DNA of 64,000 nt from Pseudoalteromonas arabiensis (GTDB lineage: Bacteria; Pseudomonadota; Gammaproteobacteria; Enterobacterales; Alteromonadaceae). Positions within the stretch are counted from its first letter, which is position 1; the number at the start of each line of letters is the position of its first letter. Below, in pieces: positions 7,922-16,762 of this stretch. The notes under the pieces were generated by a model. It was not told the DNA's origin. It saw only the letters and a program-made list of their open reading frames with translations, and did not search any database. Where the stretch lies: NCBI RefSeq assembly GCF_001550155.1, contig NZ_LRUF01000026.1:328463-392462 (forward strand). Direction: 5' to 3'. A program made the position numbers and the translations under genes.

Positions 7922-9352
7922 TTACTGCTTTTCGGCAGTTACTTCTAGCTCTTCAGCTAGAATGTGTTCAGTTGTTTGCGGCTCATGATGGCCTTCGGCA
8001 CCATGCATCCACTTAACTAGCTTGTCGCTCAGTAAGTACATAATGACAGCAGATAGGATTGCTGTAGCACCTAAGCCGATGAAAATACCCATTGCATTAT
8101 CAACAGCTTCTTCGCCTTCACCTAAGAATGAACCTACGAAACCTGCAATCTTGTTAGCAACAGCTGTACATAAGAACCAAATACCCATAAGCATTGATGC
8201 TAAACGTAATGGCGCAAGTTTACTCACCATTGATAAACCAATGGGTGATAAACATAACTCACCTAAGGTATGGAAAAGGTAGAAAAGAACCAGCCACATC
8301 ATGCTAATTTGCAGGTTGTCACCCTGACCTTGTGTCATTAGAGCAAAAATCATTGTGATGAAACCAAGTGCTAAGAAAATAAGTGCAATAGCGAACTTAA
8401 CAGGTGAGTTAGGCTCACGCTTATCTAGCTTCAACCAAACGATAGCAACTAACGGTGCAAAAACGATGATGAAAATTGAGTTTAATGATTGGAACCATGA
8501 AGCAGGTACTTCAAAGCCTAATAGCATACGGTCAGTGTAATCGTTAGCGAACAGGTTCATTAAACCACCTGCTTGCTCAAAGCCCATCCAGAAAATGATA
8601 CTGAATACACTCATGGTGAAAATAACTTTAATGCGGTCAGTTTCAACTTTAGTAAGTGGCTCTTTAGTGTTTGATTCAGACTGAGCTTGTGAAAGCTTAG
8701 CTGATGGAACAACACCAATATCGCCTAAGTATTTGTTACTTAATGCAAGTTGCATAAGTACAGAGATCACCATACCGATACCGGCTACGATGAAGCCCCA
8801 TTGCCAACCCATTGCTGCGGCAGCATAGCCCGCAATAAGTGGGCCTAATGCACCACCTAGGTTGATACCCATGTAGAAGATAGTGAATGCGCCATCACGA
8901 CGTTGATCACCCTCTTTATATAAGTCACCCACCATAGTAGAGATATTTGGCTTAAATAAACCATTACCTAAACAAAGTAAGGTTAAGCCAATATAAAAAA
9001 CGTTCTCTTCTTGGCCTGCAAGGTAACCGTGTGGAATACCCATTGTGAAATGGCCGGCAGCCATTAGTAAACCACCAAGGATAATAGCTTTACGTTGTCC
9101 TAAAACGTTATCTGCTAACCAACCACCCAATAGTGGTGTGATATAAACAGCCATTGTAAAAGTACCGTAAAGACTCAAAGCATCAGCATTTGACCAGCCG
9201 AAACCACCTTCTTGAACAAGTGCAACTAAGTACAATACTAGAATAGCGCGCATGCCATAATAACCGAATCGTTCCCACATTTCTGTGCCGAACAACAGGA
9301 ACAGCCCTTTAGGATGCCCTAAAAAGTCACCTGCTTTAGGTAATGAACTCAT
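7922..9352 (-). CDS. POT/PTR family proton-dependent oligopeptide transporter
   Basis: A 476-residue inner-membrane symporter of the PTR2/POT family (DtpA-like), importing di- and tripeptides with protons. The N-terminal POT signature ExxERFxYY is present as EMWERFGYYGMRAILVLYL (about residues 24-42). The second signature region NLGGALGPLIAGYAA lies near residue 170. About 14 transmembrane helices can be traced, and length is normal. The ATG has GGAAG as its ribosome site. It stands alone: its own terminator lies downstream, and a 242-base gap lies upstream of it, beyond which is the bcsC 3' end. Peptide uptake fits a marine heterotroph living on protein. Confidence 0.92.
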   Translation of the reverse strand: MSSLPKAGDFLGHPKGLFLLFGTEMWERFGYYGMRAILVLYLVALVQEGGFGWSNADALSLYGTFTMAVYITPLLGGWLADNVLGQRKAIILGGLLMAAGHFTMGIPHGYLAGQEENVFYIGLTLLCLGNGLFKPNISTMVGDLYKEGDQRRDGAFTIFYMGINLGGALGPLIAGYAAAAMGWQWGFIVAGIGMVISVLMQLALSNKYLGDIGVVPSAKLSQAQSESNTKEPLTKVETDRIKVIFTMSVFSIIFWMGFEQAGGLMNLFANDYTDRMLLGFEVPASWFQSLNSIFIIVFAPLVAIVWLKLDKREPNSPVKFAIALIFLALGFITMIFALMTQGQGDNLQISMMWLVLFYLFHTLGELCLSPIGLSMVSKLAPLRLASMLMGIWFLCTAVANKIAGFVGSFLGEGEEAVDNAMGIFIGLGATAILSAVIMYLLSDKLVKWMHGAEGHHEPQTTEHILAEELEVTAEKQ

Positions 9353-9472
9353 ATTTACTTCCTAACTCTAAGTTTTTATTGAGGCCTTATTATTTTTGCT
9401 TTGGTCGTTCTAGTTTTTATTAAATGAACGGGTGGCCATGTTTTAGATGCAGCTAAGATAATGGTTTGTTGC

Positions 9473-9593
9473 TCAAGTTTTGAACTTGAAAGTAAGGGAC
9501 ACACCCTTATCCTAGCTACAAGTGCGCTACAGTATACATAGACCTTCTAGTCAGGGGAAGTGCTTGCGGTAGGTACAGGCCGGAGGTCTTGTA
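9473..9593. other. Structured intergenic segment between bcsC and the POT gene
   Basis: Three successive inverted repeats occupy the gap downstream of bcsC. They are TCAAGTT-N3-AACTTGA at 9473-9489, TAAGGG-N5-CCCTTA at 9493-9509, and AGACCT near 9540 paired with AGGTCT near 9588. The last encloses about 40 bases that are noticeably GC-richer than the surroundings. None is followed by a proper T-run, so these are not textbook terminators. They could form the processed 3' end of the bcs transcript, a small RNA, or operators for the POT gene promoter. I do not recognise a known RNA family. Confidence 0.3.
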
Positions 9594-9594
9594 T

Positions 9595-12500
9595 TTAGTA
9601 GCTTGCATAAGGTATGACAGGTTTTCCAGGGAAGATTAGCTCACTATAAACAGGCTTAAAGTAGTATCTAAAATAAAGTTGTGCATAATTTGGTTCGTAG
9701 AAATCAGCTCTATCAAGATTTAAATAGCCACCAAAAAACCAATGTGGCGTAAAACGATACTCAAAGCTGGCTCCTAGATTGTAAGAAATACCACGACTAG
9801 TGTCTTCTTCAAAATAAGGTACAACCCCCGTTATAGCTGTTTGTGCTTCAGCTTGTGCTTGCAAAACAGGATCATTAGGGAAAAATTCAATTTCATCGGT
9901 GGTTGTAGTTGACCAAGATACGCCGCCACGTAAACGATAAACAAAATTATGGCCAATGCGTTGATCATAAATGACTGGCAGTGAAGCGCCTAAATAGCTT
10001 TGCGGGCTGTAATAGCCACCATGTCCCCAGGTTTCTTCACTTAAATTGTGTTTATATGACCAATGTAATAGGTTTAAACCAATGCTCAGCTCTTTATTTC
10101 TTTGTCGAATATACCGATAGTAACTGCCACCCATTAAACTGTAGCTTTGATTATCTTTGACGTTTTTACCGGTTAAAAGCTGGTAGTTGGTGCTTCCCCA
10201 AAAGCCCCAATCTAGCCCTAGATCATGAGATAAGCTCAGTTGCAATTGTGTTGCTCGAACGCCGCCCCACACTTGATTAGTAAAGACATCTTCAAGTCCT
10301 GCATAAGATAAAACAGAGCTAGTAATAGGGCGTTTATTGAAGGTGACTCCATAACCGAAATCGCCAAAGCTTCCTTTGTAACTCACACCCCACACGATAT
10401 CTTCGACTAGAAAGCCAAGTGGAGTCGTGCCGACATCAAAGCGCCATTGCTCGTTCTGCCAAGCAAAGCCAATATCCATGCCTTGCTGTTCGGGTTCAAT
10501 GCTTAACAGTGGACAGTCAAAGATACAGAGTGCCCCTTGACCATAGCGGCTGCCCGCAAAGGTTTCATCAAAACGGGTTTCTTGACTCGATATTGTCATC
10601 GGGTCTAATTTTATAATCCCAGTGCCACCCCAAAGAGGAAAACCTGCTTCGATAGGTGTTGCACCTGCTCCTAAGGTTGACTCATTTTGTGTGCTAGTTT
10701 GGCTACTTAAGTTGATAGCGGCTGTAATATACGCTTGTTCTTGTTGTTCAATACGCTGTAATTGGCGTTTCGCATTATTGACATACCATGGGGCGTCATC
10801 ATCAAGTGTATACAGGCTGTAATACTGCTCATTAGCTAAACGACTATTGATGGTGTTTGCTGCGATTGCCGCTTGATACCAGTTTTTTGCAAGCTGTGTT
10901 TGTTGCTTAGTCTCTGCTACAGCTGCAGCCTGATAGTAAAGCTCTTGATTATTATTAGATTTTGCTAACAACTGTTTGGCTAGGTTAAGAGCCGTTGTTT
11001 GATCTTCAAATTGGCTAAGTGCCGCCATTAGCTGCTGTTGTCGATAGCTTTCCTGATACGTTACTTGGTTGATTTGCTCTGCAACAATACGATCAGCCAA
11101 GGTGTTATTTTGCATCTCACGGCTAAGTGCTGCAATCGTCAGTGCAGTATCGGTGGTGACTGTGTGTCCCATTGCGGTGTGTTGCTGGTAGCGAGAAATA
11201 GCGAAACGAGTCTCACCTTGCTCTATATAGGCATTAATCAGTGCTTCATTAAGTTGTGGGTTTTCACTGTACTGATTATCAAGCGCTGTTAATTTTGTTA
11301 TTCGCGTTTGGCCTTGGTAAAAACGATTAATGTAGTTTATTTGTAGCGCAAGCCATTGCGATTGTTCTGAGTTTGTTGCATTGCTGGGCAGTTGGTAATG
11401 ACTAAACCACGTATCTACACCTGCTTGATCATCGTTATTAATAAGCAGATCAGCATACGTCATATGCCAATATGGGCTAAGGCTAGAGTCGCGTTTAAGC
11501 GCTTTTTTAAGTTGCCTCATTGCGTACTGTTGCTCATTAATTTGGAGCCATTGAGTGGCAAGCTCTGCTTGCATTAATGGTGTTAACGGTTGGGCTTCTA
11601 ACTCTGTGAGTTTATAAATAATAGTTGCTTTATTGGTGGCAGTATTATTTTCTGCAAGCTTCTCGAGCTTGGTGTTAATACTCAGTTGCTCAGCAAGAAC
11701 GTTAATTTCATCTGTGCGTGCGTTAGTTGGAATGTAATCCAGTGTCGCCAGCGCGCCTTGATAATCATTGAGCGAACGTAAAAATAACGCATGACTGTAT
11801 CTGAGTTCTGCATCCAGTGGAAATTGCCACAAGGTTTTCTTATAGAGCGCTTTTGCGTGCTCAACCAACCCCTGTTGTTGGTATACATTAGCGAGATCAT
11901 AATATAACCAGCTTTGGCGAGGGCTTTGTTTTATTGCCATAAGTAGCATATCTACAGCTTCATCCAGCTTGCCTTTCGCTGTTAAATCATCCGCATTTGT
12001 CCGTAATTGCTGGGTTTCTAAAAGCGTATAGTCAGCGGCAATCAGCGCTTGTTGCTGTTTACTTAAGCCATTATAAAATTGATGGCTACGAGCATAGTTA
12101 CCATCTGCAGCGCTTAAAATAAGCATGGCTCTTAGGGTTGATTGCTGTAATGGATCACTTTTTAGCACATGTTTGTAAAGCTTCATGGCCGTTTGGTAAT
12201 CGCCGGTAGCTTCGGCAAGTTGCGCACGGTAAAACATGACCGTGTTCGGATTCTCATTGAGGGTATCAGCTAAATCGAGCTTTAATGTTGTACGTTTAAA
12301 CTCTTTCATAGACATCGCTGATTTTGCTTCGTCTATGTATTGCCAAAAACGCGCCGTATTTGCTAGGCCTTTGAGTACTGTGATGCGATTTGTATCAATA
12401 CTGTATTTTTCAGCTTTTTTAAAAAAATGATAGGCTTGAGCATTATTGCCTTGTCTAAGATTGAGTAGTCCTAAACTGTTGTATATTTCAGGATCAGTGG

Positions 12501-13407
12501 GTCGGCCTTTTAGGGCTTTATTGAACAATGCTTCAGCTTTTACAAAACGGCGTTTTTCAAGCTCTACATTGCCTTTTAGCCATGTCTGGTAAGCAGGATC
12601 AGCCAGCTTTTCACGTTCAGCTTTATATGCTTTTTTAAAGTCGCTAAATTGCACGTGCCCTTTGCTGCTTTTAGGGTAAGCAGCAAAATAACGTTCATAA
12701 GCATGTTCGGTACTTTTGTTCAGAGGCATATCTTCAAGTGCATTTAACCATGCAAATTCAGCCTCAACACTGTATTGATTACTATGAGCATAATGGCTCA
12801 AAAGTGTCAGTGCTTCTTTATTTGCAGGATTTTGTTTTAACAGATGACGAGCATAAGCAAGCTCAAAACGACCGCTGTTTGGGTAGCGGTTCATTAATGA
12901 GTGGTATCCTCGTAAGGCCTGTTGGTATTGGTTTTCGTCTTGGGCAAGCCAGTTTATATGTTCAAGTTCAAACTCAATATTAGGGTAGTTTGATTTGAAC
13001 AAGCGATTGTAAATTTTTACAGCATCATTGTATTGCCCTGCGCGTGCGCGTAAACGGGCCTGTGCAATCGTTGCTTTTTCTTCATTACTGACTTTTTCCA
13101 GCATTGTTAAGCTCTCCACACAAGGGTGTGCTTTTTGAGTTAGCTTTGCCAATAAGTTACGTGCTTGTTCAGTTTCTTTTCGTGCATACAAAACACGCAC
13201 CTGTGCACACTGAACTTGGGTGTTTTGGGGGGCGATACTTAACAGTTTTTCTAAGCTGTCAGACATCAGCTGTGTATCTTGCTCAATTTCGCCTAATTGT
13301 ACTTGGCTAATTAACCAATCAATCGACTGAGTATCAATATCGTTACTTGAAAGCGCAAAGACACTAGGGCTTGCGATAATGACAGCAAGGAGCCACTTTA
13401 TTGGCAT
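9595..13407 (-). CDS. bcsC: BcsC, cellulose export protein (TPR domain plus outer membrane barrel)
   Basis: A 1270-residue protein with a signal peptide, a long periplasmic TPR superhelix (about residues 25-880) and a C-terminal beta-barrel (about 930-1270) through which the glucan leaves the cell. TPR signatures are visible, such as DPEIYNSLGLLNLRQGNNAQ and SWLYYDLANVYQQQGLVEHA. The barrel ends in aromatic-alternating strands (YFRYYFKPVYSELIF) and a final YASY. Length is close to the E. coli protein (about 1157). The TPR region probably contacts cellulose and the BcsB/BcsZ side. It overlaps the bcsZ stop by 10 bases, with GGAG upstream of its ATG inside bcsZ, so it is translationally coupled as the last gene of bcsRQABZC. 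Confidence 0.93.
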   Translation of the reverse strand: MPIKWLLAVIIASPSVFALSSNDIDTQSIDWLISQVQLGEIEQDTQLMSDSLEKLLSIAPQNTQVQCAQVRVLYARKETEQARNLLAKLTQKAHPCVESLTMLEKVSNEEKATIAQARLRARAGQYNDAVKIYNRLFKSNYPNIEFELEHINWLAQDENQYQQALRGYHSLMNRYPNSGRFELAYARHLLKQNPANKEALTLLSHYAHSNQYSVEAEFAWLNALEDMPLNKSTEHAYERYFAAYPKSSKGHVQFSDFKKAYKAEREKLADPAYQTWLKGNVELEKRRFVKAEALFNKALKGRPTDPEIYNSLGLLNLRQGNNAQAYHFFKKAEKYSIDTNRITVLKGLANTARFWQYIDEAKSAMSMKEFKRTTLKLDLADTLNENPNTVMFYRAQLAEATGDYQTAMKLYKHVLKSDPLQQSTLRAMLILSAADGNYARSHQFYNGLSKQQQALIAADYTLLETQQLRTNADDLTAKGKLDEAVDMLLMAIKQSPRQSWLYYDLANVYQQQGLVEHAKALYKKTLWQFPLDAELRYSHALFLRSLNDYQGALATLDYIPTNARTDEINVLAEQLSINTKLEKLAENNTATNKATIIYKLTELEAQPLTPLMQAELATQWLQINEQQYAMRQLKKALKRDSSLSPYWHMTYADLLINNDDQAGVDTWFSHYQLPSNATNSEQSQWLALQINYINRFYQGQTRITKLTALDNQYSENPQLNEALINAYIEQGETRFAISRYQQHTAMGHTVTTDTALTIAALSREMQNNTLADRIVAEQINQVTYQESYRQQQLMAALSQFEDQTTALNLAKQLLAKSNNNQELYYQAAAVAETKQQTQLAKNWYQAAIAANTINSRLANEQYYSLYTLDDDAPWYVNNAKRQLQRIEQQEQAYITAAINLSSQTSTQNESTLGAGATPIEAGFPLWGGTGIIKLDPMTISSQETRFDETFAGSRYGQGALCIFDCPLLSIEPEQQGMDIGFAWQNEQWRFDVGTTPLGFLVEDIVWGVSYKGSFGDFGYGVTFNKRPITSSVLSYAGLEDVFTNQVWGGVRATQLQLSLSHDLGLDWGFWGSTNYQLLTGKNVKDNQSYSLMGGSYYRYIRQRNKELSIGLNLLHWSYKHNLSEETWGHGGYYSPQSYLGASLPVIYDQRIGHNFVYRLRGGVSWSTTTTDEIEFFPNDPVLQAQAEAQTAITGVVPYFEEDTSRGISYNLGASFEYRFTPHWFFGGYLNLDRADFYEPNYAQLYFRYYFKPVYSELIFPGKPVIPYASY

Positions 13408-14513
13408 TCAGCGCTCCAATTCGTTATCAAGTTTCCTTCTTTATCAATCTTAAAGCGTTCGTTTAGACTGCTGGTGCCAAACAAGTACAGTACACTGTCA
13501 TAGTAGCGAGTTGTTGTGAAACGGGTATCCATCATTAATTGCTGTTGCAGTGTGGTTATTAATTGTGATGCTTGCATGGTTTTGAGCATAGGGAGTAAAG
13601 CCCCAGTAAAACCACTCGGACCTGTGCCTGATGTTTTCCCTGAAAGAGCATCTGCTTCTAACGGTACTTTCCCCGATTCGATAATATATTCGGCCATAGG
13701 CGCGAATTGCTGGATAAGTTCTTTTTTGTAAGTGGCACCATCGGCCATCATACTTACCCAAAGATACACACGAATAGCATTGAAACTGCCTACAGCTGGG
13801 CTTCGTTTGTCATGGTAAAAGCCTTTTTCAACACTGTAATTGACCCAATCGGGGCTAAAGCCTTTTGGTGCTGTATTAATCAGCATTTTAGCTGAGTTAT
13901 CATGTAGCTGTTGCCAAGGTGAATGCGGATAAAGCTCAGCAAACTGCTTTAAAATAAATAACGGCGCATAGCTTGGGTTTAGTTTCCATGAACCTTGCTT
14001 CTTAAAGCCACTAGGTCCTGGCAGAAGTGTTAAGCCTAAGTTAGGTATACGGGCAGTTTCTTCGCGAATAATTCGCTCCGCAAGTACTGAGCTTAAAACT
14101 GCATAGCGTCTTTCTTGCCATAGTTTTGCGGCTTGCGACAAGGTGTAAGCTATCCATAAATCGGAGTCAGCGGCAGGGTTAGAGTCTAATATTTTGCCTT
14201 CCCCTTTTTCAACCCCCCATTGCCATGCAGGTAGACGAGTGCTTAGATCGCCTTCAGAGAGGTGAATTTCTGTCCAATCTAACAGTGAGTCAAAGGTGCT
14301 TTTATCATTGGCGACTAAGGAAAAAAATAACGCATATGACTGACCTTCAGAGGTGGTGATATCGAACTGGCTGCCTAAATCAATAACGCGCCCCTGTGGT
14401 GAAATAAAGTGTGTTTTAAACGTATTCCATTGTGGCCACGCTGCACACGTTTGCGCTGCAAAAGCTTTACTTATTAGTAAGATACTAATCGCTAAATAAG
14501 CCATAAATTTCAT
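13398..14513 (-). CDS. bcsZ: BcsZ, GH8 endo-1,4-beta-glucanase with Asn at the catalytic-base position
   Basis: A 371-residue periplasmic glycoside hydrolase family 8 protein of the cellulose operon, with signal peptide at residues 1-20. It matches E. coli BcsZ along its length (RVIDLGSQFDITTSEGQSY, PAWQWG, LLPGPSGF, NTAPKGFSPDWVNY, GPSGFTGALLPML). The general acid Glu56 (E. coli Glu55) is present. The general base, Asp243 in the E. coli motif SYDAIRVYMW, is replaced: the sequence here reads SFNAIRVYLW, with Asn245 encoded by AAT at 13779-13781. BcsZ normally trims misassembled cellulose and is needed for good export, so activity here may be lost, altered or dependent on another residue. Its start shares one base with the bcsB stop. 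Confidence 0.92.
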   Translation of the reverse strand: MKFMAYLAISILLISKAFAAQTCAAWPQWNTFKTHFISPQGRVIDLGSQFDITTSEGQSYALFFSLVANDKSTFDSLLDWTEIHLSEGDLSTRLPAWQWGVEKGEGKILDSNPAADSDLWIAYTLSQAAKLWQERRYAVLSSVLAERIIREETARIPNLGLTLLPGPSGFKKQGSWKLNPSYAPLFILKQFAELYPHSPWQQLHDNSAKMLINTAPKGFSPDWVNYSVEKGFYHDKRSPAVGSFNAIRVYLWVSMMADGATYKKELIQQFAPMAEYIIESGKVPLEADALSGKTSGTGPSGFTGALLPMLKTMQASQLITTLQQQLMMDTRFTTTRYYDSVLYLFGTSSLNERFKIDKEGNLITNWSAECQ

Positions 14514-16762
14514 TATGCTTTATCTCCTTCAGACAAACGCTTTTGTGTCAGTAACAGAAGTAGTCGCCACAACATGTACGAAATCAGCAGTAATGTAATA
14601 ATCGATAATATGGCGAGTAAAATGGGTTGATCAGAAAAGTGAAACCAAATCAGCGTATGAATAGGGATATGGCCAACAAAGTATTGCTCATCAGTTTTTA
14701 TGGTTTTGATTCCCTGACGGTTTATTATGGCTGAGCTACCCATTATTTGAGCTGTTTTCTCTGCGTTCATAAGTACGTCGCTCAATAAACTATATGCACT
14801 ATTGTCTGAGACGATCATAGAAACGACTGAGCGTTCTGAGTCCAATGGAGATTGGAAACCAGAAATTATTGCTAAGCGGCCTAGACTACTGATATTTAGT
14901 TTAATTTTTTCAGAGTTTTCAGTGTCATATGCACCGTTATAGATGGCTTGATTAACAATACGCTGATTGTTATTGATCACAGCACTTAAAGAGCTGTTCT
15001 GTGAAAGCTCAGCTAAAAGTGAATCAGGCTTGCCAATGATGATAATGTCTTTATCGGTAAGTTCGTTTTTTGAATTAGGAAATTGAATATCTAAACGGTG
15101 GGCTGGATAGCCTGTCATTGCGCCCAAACGGCCTGCAAAGTTGAGTAATAAGCTAATTGCCTCAACAGGGGCGTTGCTTTGCATTATTAACACGCTTTGA
15201 TGAAGATCTGCGTATTTGGTATAAGGGAAACCGCTATTGGCAAAAGCACGTAAATTAGGCAATGAAATGTAATGATGAAAACCACTCACATCAATGCTAG
15301 AGCTGCCATCAATAACACCGAACTCACCGCCTGCTGGAATCGCACTGCACTCTCCTGTTTTAACTAAGGCAAAGTTAAAGTCATAAGTCAGTTGGTTGTT
15401 AGTTGTTAAATCAAGCCCCGTTAATTCGAAGTCTTGGTGCGTTTGACTTGGTGTACTTGTTGAAATTAGCGGTAATAGAGTCTGTGTGGTTACATTCTCA
15501 TTGTGTTTATTATTAAGCGTGAAACCGTCAACAAATTTGCCATTGATAAGCATGTTTAGACGCGACAGCATGCCCTGTTCTACAGGAGTATTGCGGTAAT
15601 TTAACGTTAATGGGATGCCATTTTCACGCCACGTGAATAAATCGGGTGCAAAGCGAAGATCTAAATTAACAGGTTGACCTCGATAACCTGCTGATTGAAG
15701 CTGTGTCGGGTATTCAATAAATTCATCAAATGTAACAGCACGGTCAGAACGGACCCACAATGGCGCATCGTATGCTTTTCGAAGCGGTAAACTATCAATG
15801 GCATCAATGGTTGCACTACGTCCTGTCATCACTTTGTGGCCAAACATTAAACCGACCACAGCTTCTTTTAGTTGTGCAGCGTCTTTGCCTAGAATTAGTA
15901 ACACTTTGGCGTATCTATGTGTTGGACTACTGATAATCTCAACCGTTGGTTTTTCAACATTAGGGTAATTTAATAAGAAGTCTGGTTTGTTTGTATTGGT
16001 TGCAAACACTACACTGTGCTCAACAGGCGTTGCATTTATTTGCACTGGAAATCCAGCATAACGCCACTTGGCTTGGGCACCAAAAAAGCTTGAAAGTGCA
16101 ACGGCTGCCTCAAGCGTCTCTTCATTTGGCTGGGAGGCAAAAATAAAGGGTAAATTAAGCTGAGTGTAATCTCGTTTATCAAAAAAAGGTGCGGGAAAAT
16201 ATTCAAGTAAGCTTTCGAGTGCAAGTGATTGGCGGCCCAGTGTGATGGAACTGCTTTTATCTAATTCAGCCCAAATAGCTTTACTGAAATCATCTTGACA
16301 TGCCAAGTCATAGTAACCAACTAGCTCAAAACGAATTTGATTAAAATCTTTAATCAGTTTTGGGTTGAGCGGCACGCTATGTTCGGTTTTTACCTTAATT
16401 GGATTAGTTTTATCATCAATGGGTAATACGGTTACGAGGTTTTCATTGAAGAAAACTTTTAAATGTGACACGCGGCTAATCAATGAAGGGGAGGGCGTGT
16501 ATGAAAAGTTAAGCATCAACTGTTTACCCAGCTTGTCTAGTCGGTTTGTAAAGTCGATGCGAGTGCTTTGGCTAACACCGTCTAGCTTAAACTTTTTTAA
16601 GCCTAAACGTTCAAAACTTAAGGTTAGGCTCTCTACAGGTGCTTGTTCAGGGTAACCATCATCAAAAATAGCTTTATTAGACAGCGGCTCAGCACCCATA
16701 GCCCAGTGTGGCAGGCTCAGTGATATTGCAGCGAGTAATAGTGTTAGTAGTGGTTTCATCAT
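14513..16762 (-). CDS. bcsB: BcsB, periplasmic membrane-anchored cellulose synthase subunit
   Basis: A 749-residue protein with a cleaved signal peptide (about residues 1-24), periplasmic carbohydrate-binding and flavodoxin-like modules, and one C-terminal transmembrane helix (about 715-740) that docks onto BcsA. Family features include the beta-rich first half with SLTLSFERLGL and LDGVSQSTRIDF, and the Cys in ELVGYYDLACQDDF near residue 155. It guides the growing glucan from BcsA into the periplasm toward BcsC. Two ATGs are adjacent (16762 and 16759), and the first overlaps the bcsA stop as ATGA. It is the third catalytic-core gene in the minus-strand bcs operon. Confidence 0.93.
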   Translation of the reverse strand: MMKPLLTLLLAAISLSLPHWAMGAEPLSNKAIFDDGYPEQAPVESLTLSFERLGLKKFKLDGVSQSTRIDFTNRLDKLGKQLMLNFSYTPSPSLISRVSHLKVFFNENLVTVLPIDDKTNPIKVKTEHSVPLNPKLIKDFNQIRFELVGYYDLACQDDFSKAIWAELDKSSSITLGRQSLALESLLEYFPAPFFDKRDYTQLNLPFIFASQPNEETLEAAVALSSFFGAQAKWRYAGFPVQINATPVEHSVVFATNTNKPDFLLNYPNVEKPTVEIISSPTHRYAKVLLILGKDAAQLKEAVVGLMFGHKVMTGRSATIDAIDSLPLRKAYDAPLWVRSDRAVTFDEFIEYPTQLQSAGYRGQPVNLDLRFAPDLFTWRENGIPLTLNYRNTPVEQGMLSRLNMLINGKFVDGFTLNNKHNENVTTQTLLPLISTSTPSQTHQDFELTGLDLTTNNQLTYDFNFALVKTGECSAIPAGGEFGVIDGSSSIDVSGFHHYISLPNLRAFANSGFPYTKYADLHQSVLIMQSNAPVEAISLLLNFAGRLGAMTGYPAHRLDIQFPNSKNELTDKDIIIIGKPDSLLAELSQNSSLSAVINNNQRIVNQAIYNGAYDTENSEKIKLNISSLGRLAIISGFQSPLDSERSVVSMIVSDNSAYSLLSDVLMNAEKTAQIMGSSAIINRQGIKTIKTDEQYFVGHIPIHTLIWFHFSDQPILLAILSIITLLLISYMLWRLLLLLTQKRLSEGDKA

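Noticed and set aside
11038..13310. Several antisense open frames inside bcsC (60-85 codons)
   Set aside because: They are frame shadows of a long TPR gene: no ribosome sites, no recognisable domains, and the opposite strand codes clearly for BcsC.
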